A stretch of 64,000 nucleotides of DNA from positions 179,740 to 243,739 of the forward strand of contig NW_003101669.1 of the NCBI RefSeq assembly GCF_000003855.2. Reading direction: 5' to 3'. Position numbers and translations under genes: made by a program. Source of the stretch: Blastomyces gilchristii SLH14081 (Eukaryota; Ascomycota; Eurotiomycetes; Onygenales; Ajellomycetaceae). Shown here piece by piece: positions 1 to 12,509 of this stretch (its first letter is position 1; each line of letters starts with the position of its first letter). Below the pieces are notes generated by a model. That model had not been told where the DNA came from. It was given only the letters and a program-made list of their open reading frames with translations, and did not search any database.

Positions 1-2399
1 TTTAATAAGAACATGATTTCTTCTTCTCTTTGTATATGCTGTGAACTGTTCATCTCAGTAGAAACTCATTATCTTATAGACTAGAATTTGTAAATGACAG
101 TGTTAATATCTTTATTATAATTAGATTCTTAGTGAAGACTGTGTTATTCTGACTTATCAGAATTCATAGTATAAAAGTCATGTCTCAGCTTCTGCAGATA
201 TCTTATCTGCTCAGATAATTCTTAAGTGAACTTATTTATCTTATCAGAATACTTTTATTACTGAATCTTGAATCAGAGCTTATAATCTCACTTCTCTGAG
301 TTAATAATCTCTTTAATCTGATATTCTCTTTCACTCTCTAATGCTTTATAAACAGAGTGATGAGTCATAGAGTTCTCTTCTAAGAATTTCTTATATTCAC
401 AGAGTAAAGAGACATGAAAAATATTATATATCTATAACTCAGATGACAGTTTCAATCTATAGAACTATGAGCTAACTTTCTTCATAATTTTATAAGACTC
501 TATCTGTAAGAGATTCAGCTTCTTACTAGATCTTCACATGATAATATTTTCTAGACTCAGTCAGACTCTATCATCTTTCTTAAAACTCTTTATAATATAC
601 TTGAAGTCATAGTATCTCTTCTAATACTCTTGAGTCTTTCTTAAGAATTCACAGACTTTCTCTCAGATCTTCTGAATTCTCTCAGTCTGTTCACAGACAT
701 TATCACACTCTATAGTGTACTCTTACAGATTTATCAAGATTATTCATGAATAAGTCTCAGTGAGTATTTCAAAGAGAGTTTTATCTGTACTGACATGCTT
801 TGAGTTGTTATACATGAACTCTGTGAGTGATAATTAATGTATTCAGTTATTCAGATTATAATTGATAAAGCACTGCAGATACTGTTTTAATATACTTATC
901 AGATATTCTATCTGATTATCTGTCTATTGATAAAAAGCTGTACTTAGATCTTATAAGATCTTTAGTATAGTTATCAGATCAGATCAGAACTCTTCTATAA
1001 AGATTGATCTTCTATCTGAGATAATATTTACAGATAATTTATACAACTGAATTACATTATAGATGAAGATATGAGTTAAATTCTTTAACTTTAAGTTCTT
1101 ATAGATGAATATAAAGTATGTTATCTTAGTGAAGTAATTCACTATTATCAGCACACTATTAAAGCAGGCATTATATATATTCTTGCTTTCAGAGAGACTT
1201 ATAAGAACATTCATTTCTAGCTATTTTCAAGATTCTTATAAGATGAGTAGAGAAGTAAGTTCTTTATATGATCTGAACTGTACTATCTGAGAACTCTGAT
1301 AAATAGTATAAGAATTCACTATCTTCTTCACAAGTTCTTACATCTTCAGTTAGAAGTATTTTCTTATAAGTAACTTATAAGTTCTAGTATCTGTAAAATG
1401 ACTTGCTAGGGAAGAGTTATGATATCTTTTAATGAGTTTTATACATAGAAACTTATTTATAAGTATATAAATTCAGCTCTCTCTTTATAAGAGATTATTT
1501 AAGTCTCTTTAACTCTTTATTTCTACAGAGTTGATTCCTGCTGTAAGTAGTTTTTAAATATACTGAGTATATTCATTCTTCAGTTAAAGTTCAGACAATC
1601 TGAATAGAAGATCTTATAAAGACTTATACTCTGTTTTCTCTTATATCAGATCTTCTGCAGTGCTTCTCAAAGTCTGCAATCTCTTCAGATTATAGATACT
1701 CTCTTCAAGAATTCTTACAGAGATTCTCAGAGTGTTGACTCTCAGTGTTGTAGAGAGTAGTTATACAGACTTCTTTTCTCTCTCTTCTTTCTTCTTTTAT
1801 AGAGAATTAAGAGACTCTTCAGTTAATCTCTTTATAACACTCAGTTTAAGCATTTTATAAAGCTTTTCTATCTTCTCTAGTCTCTCTCTCTGTATCTGTT
1901 ACTCTGATCTTCTTAACATAGTCTGATCTATGAGAGAGTTTATTCACTGAGTTCTTAATTCTCTTGATATGTTCTATCTTGAATCAGAACTTACTCAGTC
2001 TCTGAGCTCAGTGAATCTATTATTATAAGAGTTTCTTGATTAAAGTAAACTATTATAAGCTATTATAATCAGTTCTAACAGTAATCACTGTTACAAGACT
2101 CTTAAAGTAGTGACACTAGTAATAAAAGAATTTCACTATTATAAGAAGCTTCTGATTATGAATATTATAGTTGATCTTTACAGATTGTATCTTCTGTAAG
2201 AAAAAGATCACTGAAACTCAGTTCTCATTTAACTGTAATTATAAGACTATTTCTGAAATTATAAAGAAGAAGACATCTGTCTTTAATTAAGAGTAAGAGA
2301 TTAAAGTGAAACAGTATCACTGTATCTATAAATATCTGTTTCAATCTTATAAAGATCTTATAAGCTTCTGAGATAAGAAAGTTCTCACAGCTCTCTCTT

Positions 2400-3130
2400 C
2401 TTAATAATCTTTTTATTCTCTATTTATAAAATGACTTCTTCTTATTTTCACTCTTCAGTATGTCTGTAAGAGTCAAGAAGATTCTTATAAATATAAAGAT
2501 AAACTGTCTATAGAAATTTACAGAGCTCAGAAAGATCTGAATCTTATAAATACTAGTTAACTCTGACTATAATAGAATAGTCTTAACTTATGAAGATTTC
2601 ATCTGAATACTATCTGTGATGATTATATATTCTAGAAAATTAATCTAACAGACACTGAAGTTATATCTTATAAGCTTAATATATAGTTCTGTCTCATCTA
2701 AGATCTTTAACATACTTTACACATACTCAGTGTGTTCTTTCTTCTTCACAGAGTACATTATCATATCATTCAGATATATTACTATAAAGACATTTAGATA
2801 TGTATAAAGTATTTTATTAATGAAAGACTGAAATACTATAAGAGTATTAGTCAGATTAAAGAACATTACTAGATATTTAAATAATTTCAGTGTGATTCTA
2901 AAGACAGTCTTTTATTCATTCTCAGACTATATTTATAGTCATGTATATATATTAATTACATTCACTTGTGTGAATATAACAGCTTCTGTGAGATAGTTGA
3001 TTACATTCTCAATCAGAGATAGAGAATAGTGACTCTTTATTATCTTGAAGTTCAGGTTATAATAGTCTATATATAATCTGAGATCTTTATTCTTCTTCTT
3101 TATAAATATCACAGAAGCTTCTACAGATAT
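2400..3130 (-). mobile_element. Ty3/Gypsy reverse-transcriptase remnant (RIP-mutated)
   Basis: Read on the minus strand, several reverse-transcriptase blocks appear in order. Around 3,130-3,000 the translation reads ASVIFIKKKNKDLRLYIDYY, matching the early RT block that holds the conserved LR-C-VDYR motif. Around 2,863-2,830 it reads FFNLTNTLIVFQSFINKIL, the block before the catalytic box. At 2,776-2,761 lies the catalytic box itself, decayed from YLDD to YLND. Around 2,640-2,570 FLEYIIITDSIQMK matches the post-catalytic FLG-I block, and around 2,540-2,480 IQIFLSSVNFYRQFI matches the start of the RNase H connection. Stops and substitutions of RIP type interrupt the frame. The family call rests on motif order and spacing. 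RNase H and integrase should follow toward base 1 but I did not resolve them. Confidence 0.85.
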
Positions 3131-5790
3131 CTGTAAAGATTAGATAAAGTTATTCTTCAGATTCTTCTTCACATAGATCTGTAAGATCTCTGTCTCATAA
3201 TAAAAGAGCTTATAGATTAATTCTCAAAAGAGTTTCTGTTCTTCTATTAAATCTATTATTAGATTCTTCTTATAGTAAGAAGAATGCTCAGCTGTCTTTA
3301 CTAGACTGAATATCTCTGTGAGATCTCAGTATTTCTCTGATATCTAAAGCTCAGTTTTTATAACTGTGAAGTTCTCAGATATTTATAAAGTTATTATATA
3401 GATAAGCTTGTCTTCTCTAATTAACTTTACAGTATTAACTGATTCTATCTTTATAAGTAAGTTTGTTAACACTGATCAGAAGTATAAATCTAACTTATAG
3501 ATAGCTATGTATGAATTATATCTTTGAAGTTATATAAGTTTTAAGTATATATTATCTGTGATATTTGTAATAATCATAGTTTCTATAAATCTTCTTTAGA
3601 TTCTGAAGAGATCTTATAATTCAAAGATAGCTCTTATAAATCTCTCAGTTCTCAGATCTGAGTTCTCATACTCTGCTTATTATAAGAGCAGATTCTCAGT
3701 TTTGATTATTCAGTTTATTCACTTTACAAGCTTTAAAGACACTATAGTGATCTGAGATTCTGAGTTTATCAATACTTCTTATACTTGTGAGATAGCAGTA
3801 CTGCAGTGTGATCTCTTCTTATAAGCAAGTATTTTTATCAGAGAAGTAATAGATTCAGATATCAGTTTCAAGACTCTTAAGAAGACTGTTACTAACTCTG
3901 TTCATAACTTCTTAAATTTCTATTTTAATTTATTCAGACAGTTTATATGAAGATATTCTGATTTAGAATAGATAAAGCAGAGTCTCTTTTTCTTAGTCTC
4001 TCTATTATATACTCTGTTCACAGAAGCTTGTAAAGCTCTCTCTCTTTACTCAGTAGTCAGATATGAATCTCTCTATATCTTATTATCTTTCTCTGATAAA
4101 TCTGTTCTCTGTTATTCTGACTCTTACAGAGTTAGTCAGTGATTCACTCTCTATAGATCTGTGAGTCTCACAGTGATCTGTAAGTAATGAATAAGAGTTA
4201 TTAATTTCTTCAGAGTCAAGAACTTAGAGTCTTACTCAATGAGCTTATTCTATATATCTTTATTCAGTCTCTTTATAAATATTATTATTCAGATCTTATT
4301 TCAGAGCTCTATTTTCACAGATCTCAATTCATATTATAATTTTATAAAGCACTGTAAGTAGTCTTCATCAGATTTCTCACCTCTTTTTCTAATATTAGTG
4401 ATTATGACTCAGATATTCTCTATTCAGCTCACAGAGTCTCTCAACTTATTCTCTAGATAGATCTTAAGAACAGATTAGCAGAATCTCTTATAATCATTTT
4501 CTAGATAATTCAGTCAGTTCTTGACTTCAGTATAGTAGAGATCTGTCATTATATAGATAATAGCTTCTTCATCTTTCATATCACATAGTCAGACTTATAA
4601 GTCAATTTCAAATACAAACTTATAAAAACTTTTATAGATTGTGATTTAATAAGTAATCTTAAGTAATTACAGCTTAAGAAAGTTTCTTTTCAGTTTATAG
4701 ATATCTCTGAAGATTATGTCTAGAGACTCAGTTTGAGAGTGTTTACAGATAGTAAGTATTTCTTATAGAAAAATAGCTTGATCTTATAGAAGATACTCAA
4801 GAATATTCTTCACTGAGATTAATTTATTCATGAGTTTGAAGAGTTTCTCTGTTACAGATATAGAGAATAATGTTTTATAAGTAATTAATAAGTTCTCTGA
4901 GACTTCTTTTATAAGAGTTATTCATGATTTGAGTGGCTGCTTCTGAGTGTCTGCAGTAGAATTCACAGGAATTAAAGTATACAAGTTTCTAGTTCTTTCA
5001 GTCATAATAAGTGATTACTGACTGACTGAGCTTGAAATGTAAGAATAAGTGCTTACAGATAATTATTCAGATGTTTATAGCTTGATATGATATGTACTAT
5101 TAACTACTAGAAGTATTCACAGTAGAAAGATAAAATGTAGAAGTTAAATGTATAATAGCATTCAAGCTGAGTTATGAATAGTATTTGTGAACTCTAGTCT
5201 GTATAGTTATGTGTAGTCAAGAGCCGCTAACTCTATTGATTACATGAGAGATAGAAATAGAGGTAAAGAATCCGTGAGAAGCGGGATTTCTTACACTGTA
5301 TTAGAAGAGTTACTAATATATATGAATTCTTTATTCAACAGATTATTAAGTGTCTTTTGAAGAAGAAGAAGTTCATTCTAAAACATGTTATAAAGAGAGC
5401 TTTATAATAATTCAAGATCTTTATTATTTTTCTTTTCTAACTTGATACTGTGATTCACTTCTGAGTCTTGTAAGAGAGATATATTTATAATATTATCTTA
5501 TTAAAAGATATCTAGATATTTGTGATATTATTGAGAGAGTTTGATATAAGAATCTATTTTTATAGTATAGAATAACTTTTCTAGAACTTTTCTAATATTA
5601 ATCAGACTGATAAAATAGATTGTTATATAATTCTACTATCAGTGACTTCTTTTTAAAGCATTTTATAAGTATTAACAGAGATCTATATCAGATTCATGAT
5701 TTTGTAAATGTCATCTTTGTGAATTCTATCATTATTAGAGAATATCAAGCTTCTGTTTTAAGTGTTTAATAAGATATCTTGTTCAGATAG

Positions 5791-6084
5791 TCAGACAAGT
5801 TCTAGCATAAGATTATAGTTAAGATTGTTAACTTTATATATATAAGCATTCTCATACTGATATTCTTTAACATCTATGTTTAGTTTTATCATGTAATGAG
5901 TGTAAACATCTTTTGAATCATCAAATTCTGTGTGAAGTTGAGATTTTGATAAGAGAATACACTGAAAATTATAATATCTTATAACTGAAGATTTAATCAT
6001 TGTATAGTAGTATAGACTGCTATCTATCATAATCTTTATATTATATATGTTATTCATCACAGTAGATATAAGAATTGTATTCAT
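5791..6084 (-). pseudogene. Retropepsin-like retrotransposon fragment
   Basis: This is a 97-codon open stretch starting with ATG on the minus strand inside the RIP block. Its pattern resembles the aspartyl protease of Ty3/Gypsy polyproteins: a short beta segment, then IMIDSS where retropepsins have DSG, then YYTMI, and a downstream segment ending NLNYNLMLEL, like the late D-ILG region. The catalytic triad Asp-Ser/Thr-Gly has lost its glycine. It lies about 2.7 kb upstream of the reverse-transcriptase remnant, too far for one intact element, so it probably belongs to a second or interrupted copy. It is not a functional gene. A chance resemblance cannot be excluded. Confidence 0.5.
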
Positions 6085-7674
6085 TACTATCTTCTCTTTA
6101 AATTGTCATTGTCTGATCTCTTCAAGCTTCTGCTTGTAAATTTGAACAGAAGCTAATCTTTTCTCTGTTTTATTAAGATATTATCATAGTTATCTTCTGA
6201 ATCTTTCTCTAATGTAATGTGATTGACATGAATAGATACTGATTCATTCTTTAAGTAAGAAGACACTGATCTTTCTCTTGAGTGAGAAGATATATAAGCT
6301 GATTAACAGTTGAAAGTGATGTATTCTGATTAATTACAGTTAATATATATCTCTTGTTAATATTGATCACTGACTTCTTCAGAAGTAATCTCAGAAACTC
6401 AGAAACTTGTTCAGATAATAAAGACTCTTGTTTATATATAGATATTTAAGTTCACTTAATTCATAGCATCTGCATTGTTATTCTTTGACACAGATATATA
6501 AGTAACTGAGATGTAATATCTTCTATCACTGTTCTATATACTCTTAAGCTTAATAATACAGTTATTTAATATCTGAAGTTATATGCAGAAGTCTTCATAA
6601 GTCAGATCTTTGTCTACACTTATAAAAACTTATAAAAGTTCAAAAGTTAATGTCTTCTTAAGCATGTTAATCTTCATTCAGTTCTTCTAAGATTGATTAC
6701 CTGCTTCTAGAATCTTAATATCAAAGTCAGAAATAAATGTAGTGAGAGAAGTATTTCTCTATTAAATACTTTATAATCAATCTAATACTTTATACTACAT
6801 AGCAGTATCTCAGAACAGAATATTGAGATGTTTAATAATATTATCAGATGTATATAATACTGATTCACGTACTTTTATTCATAAATGAAACTTCTATCTC
6901 ATGCAATTTTTCAATCAATTATTGATATATTAATCTTAATTAGCTAATAAATCAATGATATCTTCATCTACATTTAGTTTTACAAGCATTTCCAACCTTC
7001 ATGATAAGTAGAGAGTGAGATTAGAAGTATTGAAATATGTAGAAGTATCTAAGTGTTTCTTCAGTGCTTATATTATATTTATATTTAATTCTGTCAGTGT
7101 TGAAATTGCAGGGGTTTCTTATTAAGTTAACTCTTGAATTTTCTTGTATTAATATTGTTAATTCATATGCATATCAGCTATTTATTATTATTGTAATTTT
7201 AATATTACTCAGAGTCACTGTAATACTGTATCTATACTTATATTTAAGAGTTCTCTTATATTATTATTGAATATAATTATATCATTCATTAGATATGTAA
7301 TATCTATAAAATCAAAAGAAGTGTAATTATATAAATATCTTATATATTTACAATATTAAAACTCTCAGATTTTTCACTGATATTCTCTTTATAAAATTTT
7401 ATTACAGAGTTAGAGTAACTGATGAGTAAGCTTCTATTTAAAGACTCAGTATTTACTTAACTAATTAAGACTCAGTGTCTGCTTAACTGATTAATCATTT
7501 CTCTATTTCTTACATATTATTATATATTTAGATATCTTCTCAATAAATAATCATTTCTAATAAGAAGATAATGAACATGAATAATTATTTCTAATAAGAA
7601 GATAATAAATGTTTTTCAAGTGTAAAAGGCCTACACTGAATAGATCAGTATGATATTTATAGATCTTATATAAC

Positions 7675-8180
7675 TAGACTGACCGTGTGACCGTGTCTGA
7701 GACCAGAATCAGATTTTTTGATAGTTTCATTACCAATTTGACTGATCTCATTACACAGTTTTAACATTAGATAGTAGTTTCATACTGTTTCAGTAAGACT
7801 TACTGTCTACTCTTGTCACATTTTTCAAATGAGACCATGATTTTCACTTCTCAATTTAAATTATTTTTATTGCTTTAAATGACTTTAAATCTCATTTAAG
7901 TGTTATCAAAAAGCATTACTTTTTAAAAAATTAAAAATAGTCTAAAAAAAACCTTAAAATGTCTAAAAATAGTAACTTTATGCTAAGAATGAGACTAAAT
8001 GAGATCAAATGAGACCACTTTCTCATTTTTTTCAAGTCATGATTTCATTTTAAGATCTGATATATAGTCACTTTACATGTTTTTTTAATAGTCAGTCCCA
8101 GCGGGATTCACACCAAGAAATGTATGAGACCAGACTAAATGGAACCAAATGTGAAATTCATGATCCCGGCGGCCAGTCTA
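7675..8180. mobile_element. 506-bp hAT-like MITE with 8-bp target duplication
   Basis: The element begins TAGACTGACCG and ends CGGCCAGTCTA, an 11-bp terminal inverted repeat with one mismatch. It is flanked on both sides by the identical octamer TATATAAC (7,667-7,674 and 8,181-8,188). An 8-bp target-site duplication is the hallmark of hAT-superfamily transposition. There is no coding capacity, so it is non-autonomous. Internally the motif ATGAGACCA or a close variant recurs in the same direction at 7,698, 7,829, 7,989, 7,999, 8,009 and 8,124, as expected for subterminal transposase-binding repeats. Unlike its surroundings it keeps several CpG sites, so it either inserted after RIP or was too short to be mutated efficiently. 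The superfamily is inferred from target-site length and termini only. Confidence 0.82.
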
Positions 8181-8326
8181 TATATAACAAAGTAAAAAAT
8201 GTTAGAGAAGAAAAAAAGAGAAAGTGTGAAAATCAGTGATTAAAGTGAATATTTATATGAGTATGTAATAAAGCTTCAGAGCGGAAGAATAGAAATTTCA
8301 TGAGTTTTTCAGCTGAGAATCAGTGA

Positions 8327-8446
8327 CTGAGAATCAGAGCTTTGAGATGAAAAAATAAGAATCTATAATCAGTCAAGAATCAGCAGCTGAGAATCAGAGC
8401 TTTGAGATGAGAGAATGAAAATCTATGAAGTGTAAGAAAATAGTCT
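8327..8446. repeat. 60-bp direct repeat, two copies
   Basis: The segment CTGAGAATCAGAGC followed by TTTGAGATGA recurs exactly 60 bp later (8,327 and 8,387), with the following A-rich stretch and ATCTAT also repeated with changes. A shorter CTGAGAATCAG occurrence just upstream suggests the array was once longer. It lies just outside the MITE, inside AT-rich DNA. No function is apparent. Confidence 0.75.
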
Positions 8447-9511
8447 ATATAATTAATCAGATACAGCCCGTCACACTCTTTTAATTAATGTATTTATTTT
8501 TTAGAATAGAAGTAAGTAGATCAAATCAGATTAATATATTAGTCTGAATAATTTTAAAAGCAGTCTGAATGTTAATAATATTCAGATCAGAATTGTGATT
8601 GAATTTTATACAGAAGAAAGTATTGATATGATATTTTAACTTCTATTTAAGTAAGACAGTATAATGTTAATTATCATTGAATATTTCTGCTTTGAAAAGT
8701 ACTGAATATAGTGTATTTTACTACTTTGTAGAAGTACTGTATTATTGATGAGTTAAGATATCAGAACTCTGAATTTAAGTCTCTATAAAGATTTTCATTT
8801 CTCAACTGTTTTACTGTAATATTCTGATAATATAAGATAATTTTAACTATCTTTTCTACTACTTATAAGATATTGTAGACAGTTGCTGTAAATTATAGTA
8901 ATTTAATTATAATCAAGCTTGCAGAGTATCAGTATCAGTATCAGTGATCTCAAATTCTGAAGAAGTATTAATAGATTCAAGCTCTGTTTAGTCACTGTCT
9001 AATATATTATATTTATTATCTACATTGTTGAGAGACTGTAGTAATTGTAAAGAGAATTCATCTTTAAGTGATAAAGAATATTGACTGAAGCATGTCTAAT
9101 ATTAAATATCTTGAAATTTAAAAGACATACTGTCTTTTATCAATGATTATAATATAATGAGAAGAGATAGTGAGTTGTAAAATAGCAGAGATAATAGTAG
9201 AATGACTGAGAATTCAAAAAATATTAGTTTGATAATAATTAGACAGATATTTAGAGTAGATATATGATTCTGAAGTCAATCAAATATTTTATATAGATGA
9301 AGTTGATTTTTTACACATAATAAAACTGTTTCTTCTCAGACTCTCTACAAGATATTAGATTATGAGCACATGATCAATATGCATGAGTTTGACCTCAGAA
9401 TGAACTTAAGAATATAAATCTCAAAAACAAATACCTCAGACATTTAACAGTGCCAAGAGACATCCTAGGAGTGTGCCCTAGAAGTGAGCCCTTGAACCCT
9501 AGAAGTGAGTT

Positions 9512-9562
9512 CACTGAGAGGAGCCACTGAGAGAAGCCACTGAGAGGAGCCACTGAGAGGAG
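9512..9562. repeat. 13-bp tandem repeat, four units
   Basis: Four consecutive 13-bp units of the form CACTGAGAGGAGC run from 9,512, the second with one substitution and the fourth lacking its last base. Upstream (9,466-9,510) are looser repeats built around CTAGAAGTGAG. The array sits where the AT-rich block gives way to GC-rich sequence and immediately precedes the inverted repeat. Confidence 0.85.
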
Positions 9563-9591
9563 TACTCTGTGGTAGCTGGTCCGAGGGGGGG

Positions 9592-9726
9592 TGTTGGGGG
9601 TCCCGGGGGTTGATCGGCCCTTCTACCCTACCAGCAGTGCGCTGGTGGTGGGTGACTGAGCTCTTTTGCCCCAGTAGCCTACACGCACTGCTGGTAGAAG
9701 GGCCGATCAACCCGGGACCCCCAACA
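9592..9726. repeat. GC-rich inverted repeat, 50/43-bp arms
   Basis: The left arm 9,592-9,641 starts TGTTGGGGGTCCCGGG. The right arm 9,684-9,726 is its reverse complement, except that the left arm carries two extra Gs and a duplicated CTACC. The 42-bp centre is unpaired. Transcribed, it would form a long, very stable hairpin. I see no target-site duplication at its outer ends, so a transposon origin is not shown. The open frame across it on the minus strand is a by-product of GC content. Confidence 0.8.
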
Positions 9727-11692
9727 GTTATCAGTCATCTCACCTGATACCGAAGTATGAATCTCATAATTTAAAATTATTATTGTGGGGGTTTCATCCC
9801 GCTGGCGGACTATATTCTTTGAAGAGATCTTGTATGCATGTTTCAAATTTGAACAACAATCGTTTCATATCCAACGAAAGCCAGGTTGGATTCGTACGCT
9901 AAACTACCTCGGCAAACGATATAACGGTAAAACGTAAACGCGCGACATCCGGTATCGCCCCTCGTCCGGTCCGGCGAGCCCGAAGCATTTTTTTCGGATT
10001 TTGGGGCGAAACCAGCCCATAGTGACCTATATGCCCGCAGGAGCTTCCTCGCAATAGTAATGGCACACCGCCGTCCGAGTTAACCTACGGAGCATATATC
10101 AAGCGTCATTCTGTACCGGACCCAACTTGTGCCGAAAATGAACAGCCGGCGGCTAGCCTAACCGGCGAATCGGATGGCCTTTGCAGTTCTATGGTGTCTG
10201 TTCGTATGCATGAAATTGATAACTACTGGCGAGTAGTCCGAGGCGAAGAAAAGAATGCGGAAGGAATTGGATATCCAAACTGATTCTAGCCCCCATTTTG
10301 ACGATATCTTGACTCACTGCGCGGGGGATCTCGGGTTCCTAGCGGCTGCGCCGTCCGTCCTATGAAGACACCCAAGAGGTTGGGGGAAGAGAGGATCTAG
10401 GGGATTCTCGAGAGCTATGATGAATGATTGCCTAATCCATTGACTAATAAATATCTTAATAAACTGCTCACCATATCTATCTGCATTCTAGGTCGAAAAG
10501 AGGAGGTTCAGCCTATGAAGCAGAAACGGACCTTTGCACGATTAGCATGTAGATGAATTTTTAGTCAATGGCGAGGGACATTTGGAATAACTTACGCTTT
10601 CCAAGACTCCACCCAATTTTAAACAGAAACGGATGTCGAAACTTCAAGTTTCAGCAGAAAAACAATATGATTTGCGAAAACTTCAGATGAGTTCCAAGTT
10701 GATCACTCCGGGGTGTCTCTTCTAACATCAACGCAGAAACAGGTGCTTCAAATGGCAATCGAAGTGCCCTGTCAATTTATCAGCCAGACTCATATCCGAT
10801 GACATTCACCTAACGGGGATCAGAGCAGCAGCAAATGCAAATCAGCTTTGCCAGGGAGTTGAATCCGGCAGTCATTAGTAATTACCGAACTATTCAACAG
10901 GGGGGCTCTGAAACAAACGGCAAAGAACAAAGGAAAGAGAACATGGGTACTTCTTTGTCAGAGTTCTGAACCTCTTGTTTGGAACCTATCCTTACTAGTG
11001 TTGGCGCCCTGGAATAGCGATGTCGGGGGTATCCCCCTGTAGTGTAGTGATACTAAAAAAGGTGATGATTATTTTTGTTGGAGCCGATATGTACTGCGTA
11101 GGTGTTTTTGAAGGCCTGAGGTTCACGCCATCTGAAGGGGGGGGAGGGGGGAACAATATGTCCAACAAACCGAACCCAAAAAGCTAGGGCCAGAAGGTCT
11201 CAAACTCCTTTGCACATGGGTGTTTGCTTTGCTGGTCTCGATTATTATTACTAATTTGTTGGAGGATTTGGAGACAAGAAATAAATGGGGAATTCTGCTG
11301 ATGAGTGAGTTGGTTGATATGTAACGTGAACATCACTGGGCCAGCAGCCTGGGCCATGTTGCATTATGAGTGAGCTTTGTGCTCATCTTGTGATTGCGAA
11401 ATTCGCTGCAAGAATGGGGGATCCAAGCAGCCGGAGGATTGAGATAGTAGTAAAAATGAAAAATGAAAAACGAAAAATAAAAATGAGGCTAAAAATAAAA
11501 CATGAAAAATAACCATGTGTTCTGTAGCGATTCTATCCTGTTCTGTCCTTTATTATTATTAACTACTGTATGGACATGGCCGACGTTACGTTGTTGACTT
11601 TGGAGAAGAATATATTAAATAACTTATAACTAAACTAGTTAAGTAAATAAATAACTTACGGTACGACCAAGAGCGCGGGCAGACTCACAGTC
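9727..11692. other. Gene-free stretch between RIP block and hxkD leader
   Basis: Composition is normal for the genome here, but no open frame of useful length or recognisable protein motif occurs on either strand. It includes an A-rich tract at 11,448-11,516 made of AAAAATGAA-like repeats and a short G-run near 11,138-11,151. I could not recognise an RNA gene. It probably holds far-upstream regulatory DNA of the hexokinase-like gene. Confidence 0.6.
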
Positions 11693-12509
11693 AACCACCA
11701 ACCACCACCACCACCACCACCACCACCACCAAGCAGCAGGCGACATACCGCTGCAAACCAGCTTCAGGACAGCACAATCCTTTATCTCTCTACCAGATCA
11801 TCCTCTCCTGCTCTCTCTCTCTTCTTATTCACCAGCTTTTGTGCTGGTTTCGCTACTGCTGTGTCTCTCTCTCCCCGCCAGCGCAATTGTTCTATTTCGC
11901 TTTCTGCTGCGAGGCCCCCCCCATCCTGCCCTCCATAGGGTCACATCGGTGTATAAAGCAACCGGTCCCCATCTCTTGCAAGGTCGTATCTGCCGACGAC
12001 CTCCTCCGCTTTTCCTACTTCTACTTCCCAGACGTTCACGGACGATCATTCCACGTCTCCGTCATTTATCTACATTAAATATTGCCTGTCCTCGCTGTTT
12101 CATCTTTATCAGTCATAGTTCAACTAGACGGCACCGTCGGAGGTCTCAACTCGGAGCTTCGATAGCCGCATTTTTCAACCCCGCGCATCTACCCTTTTAA
12201 CTAAGAATTTTCTGTTCTGAAGAGTCCTATCCGCGTCAGTTTGGGGGTCTAACGCTTGCAATTAAGCTATTTCGGCTGCGGAACACTTTCTGTTGACTTT
12301 CCTTCAACTCCCCCACGCCCGCTGATTAAACCCCCGTGGTTGCAACAAGTTACAAGTAGTTTGATAAAAAATAACCCCGCCTCCTAATATTTTTCGAGTT
12401 TAGCCCATTTCCGCCTCTCCTCCTTATTGTCCTGCGCCTATTGCTTTAGCCAAGTCCTTTTCCTGCAACAATCCTGATATACTGCGACCTACACCGTTGC
12501 GATTGGAAG
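11693..12509 (+). promoter_or_regulatory. Promoter and pyrimidine-rich leader of hxkD, with (ACC)n tract
   Basis: The 800 bp before the hexokinase-like start codon are pyrimidine-rich on the plus strand, common in fungal core promoters and 5' leaders. An (ACC)n microsatellite lies at 11,701-11,731 and CT-rich tracts at about 11,785-11,880. Short overlapping open frames starting near 11,839-11,841 could act as upstream open reading frames if transcription starts before them. No TATA box or transcription start is identifiable with confidence. There is no evidence that these short frames encode proteins. Confidence 0.45.

Larger units (their letters stand above)
1..9420. mobile_element. RIP-degraded AT-rich transposon block
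   Basis: This stretch is extremely AT-rich, almost free of CpG, and full of TpA, TpG and CpA steps. It has no open reading frame longer than about 100 codons. That is the signature of repeat-induced point mutation, in which duplicated DNA in ascomycetes suffers C-to-T changes on both strands. Conceptual minus-strand translation still reveals Ty3/Gypsy pol motifs, so the block is at least partly made of dead LTR retrotransposons. Isolated GC patches occur near 5,221-5,300, inside the MITE at 7,675-8,180, and from about 9,440 onward, where composition returns to normal. I could not place LTR boundaries or a primer-binding site. More than one element is likely nested here, because the retropepsin remnant and the reverse-transcriptase remnant lie too far apart for one intact element. 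Confidence 0.88.

Noticed and set aside
9465..9710. 81-codon minus-strand open frame
   Set aside because: It is produced by the GC-rich inverted repeat and tandem repeats and has no domain.
11839..12200. Overlapping open frames in the hxkD leader
   Set aside because: Pyrimidine-rich leader sequence read in several frames; at most upstream open frames, no protein evidence.
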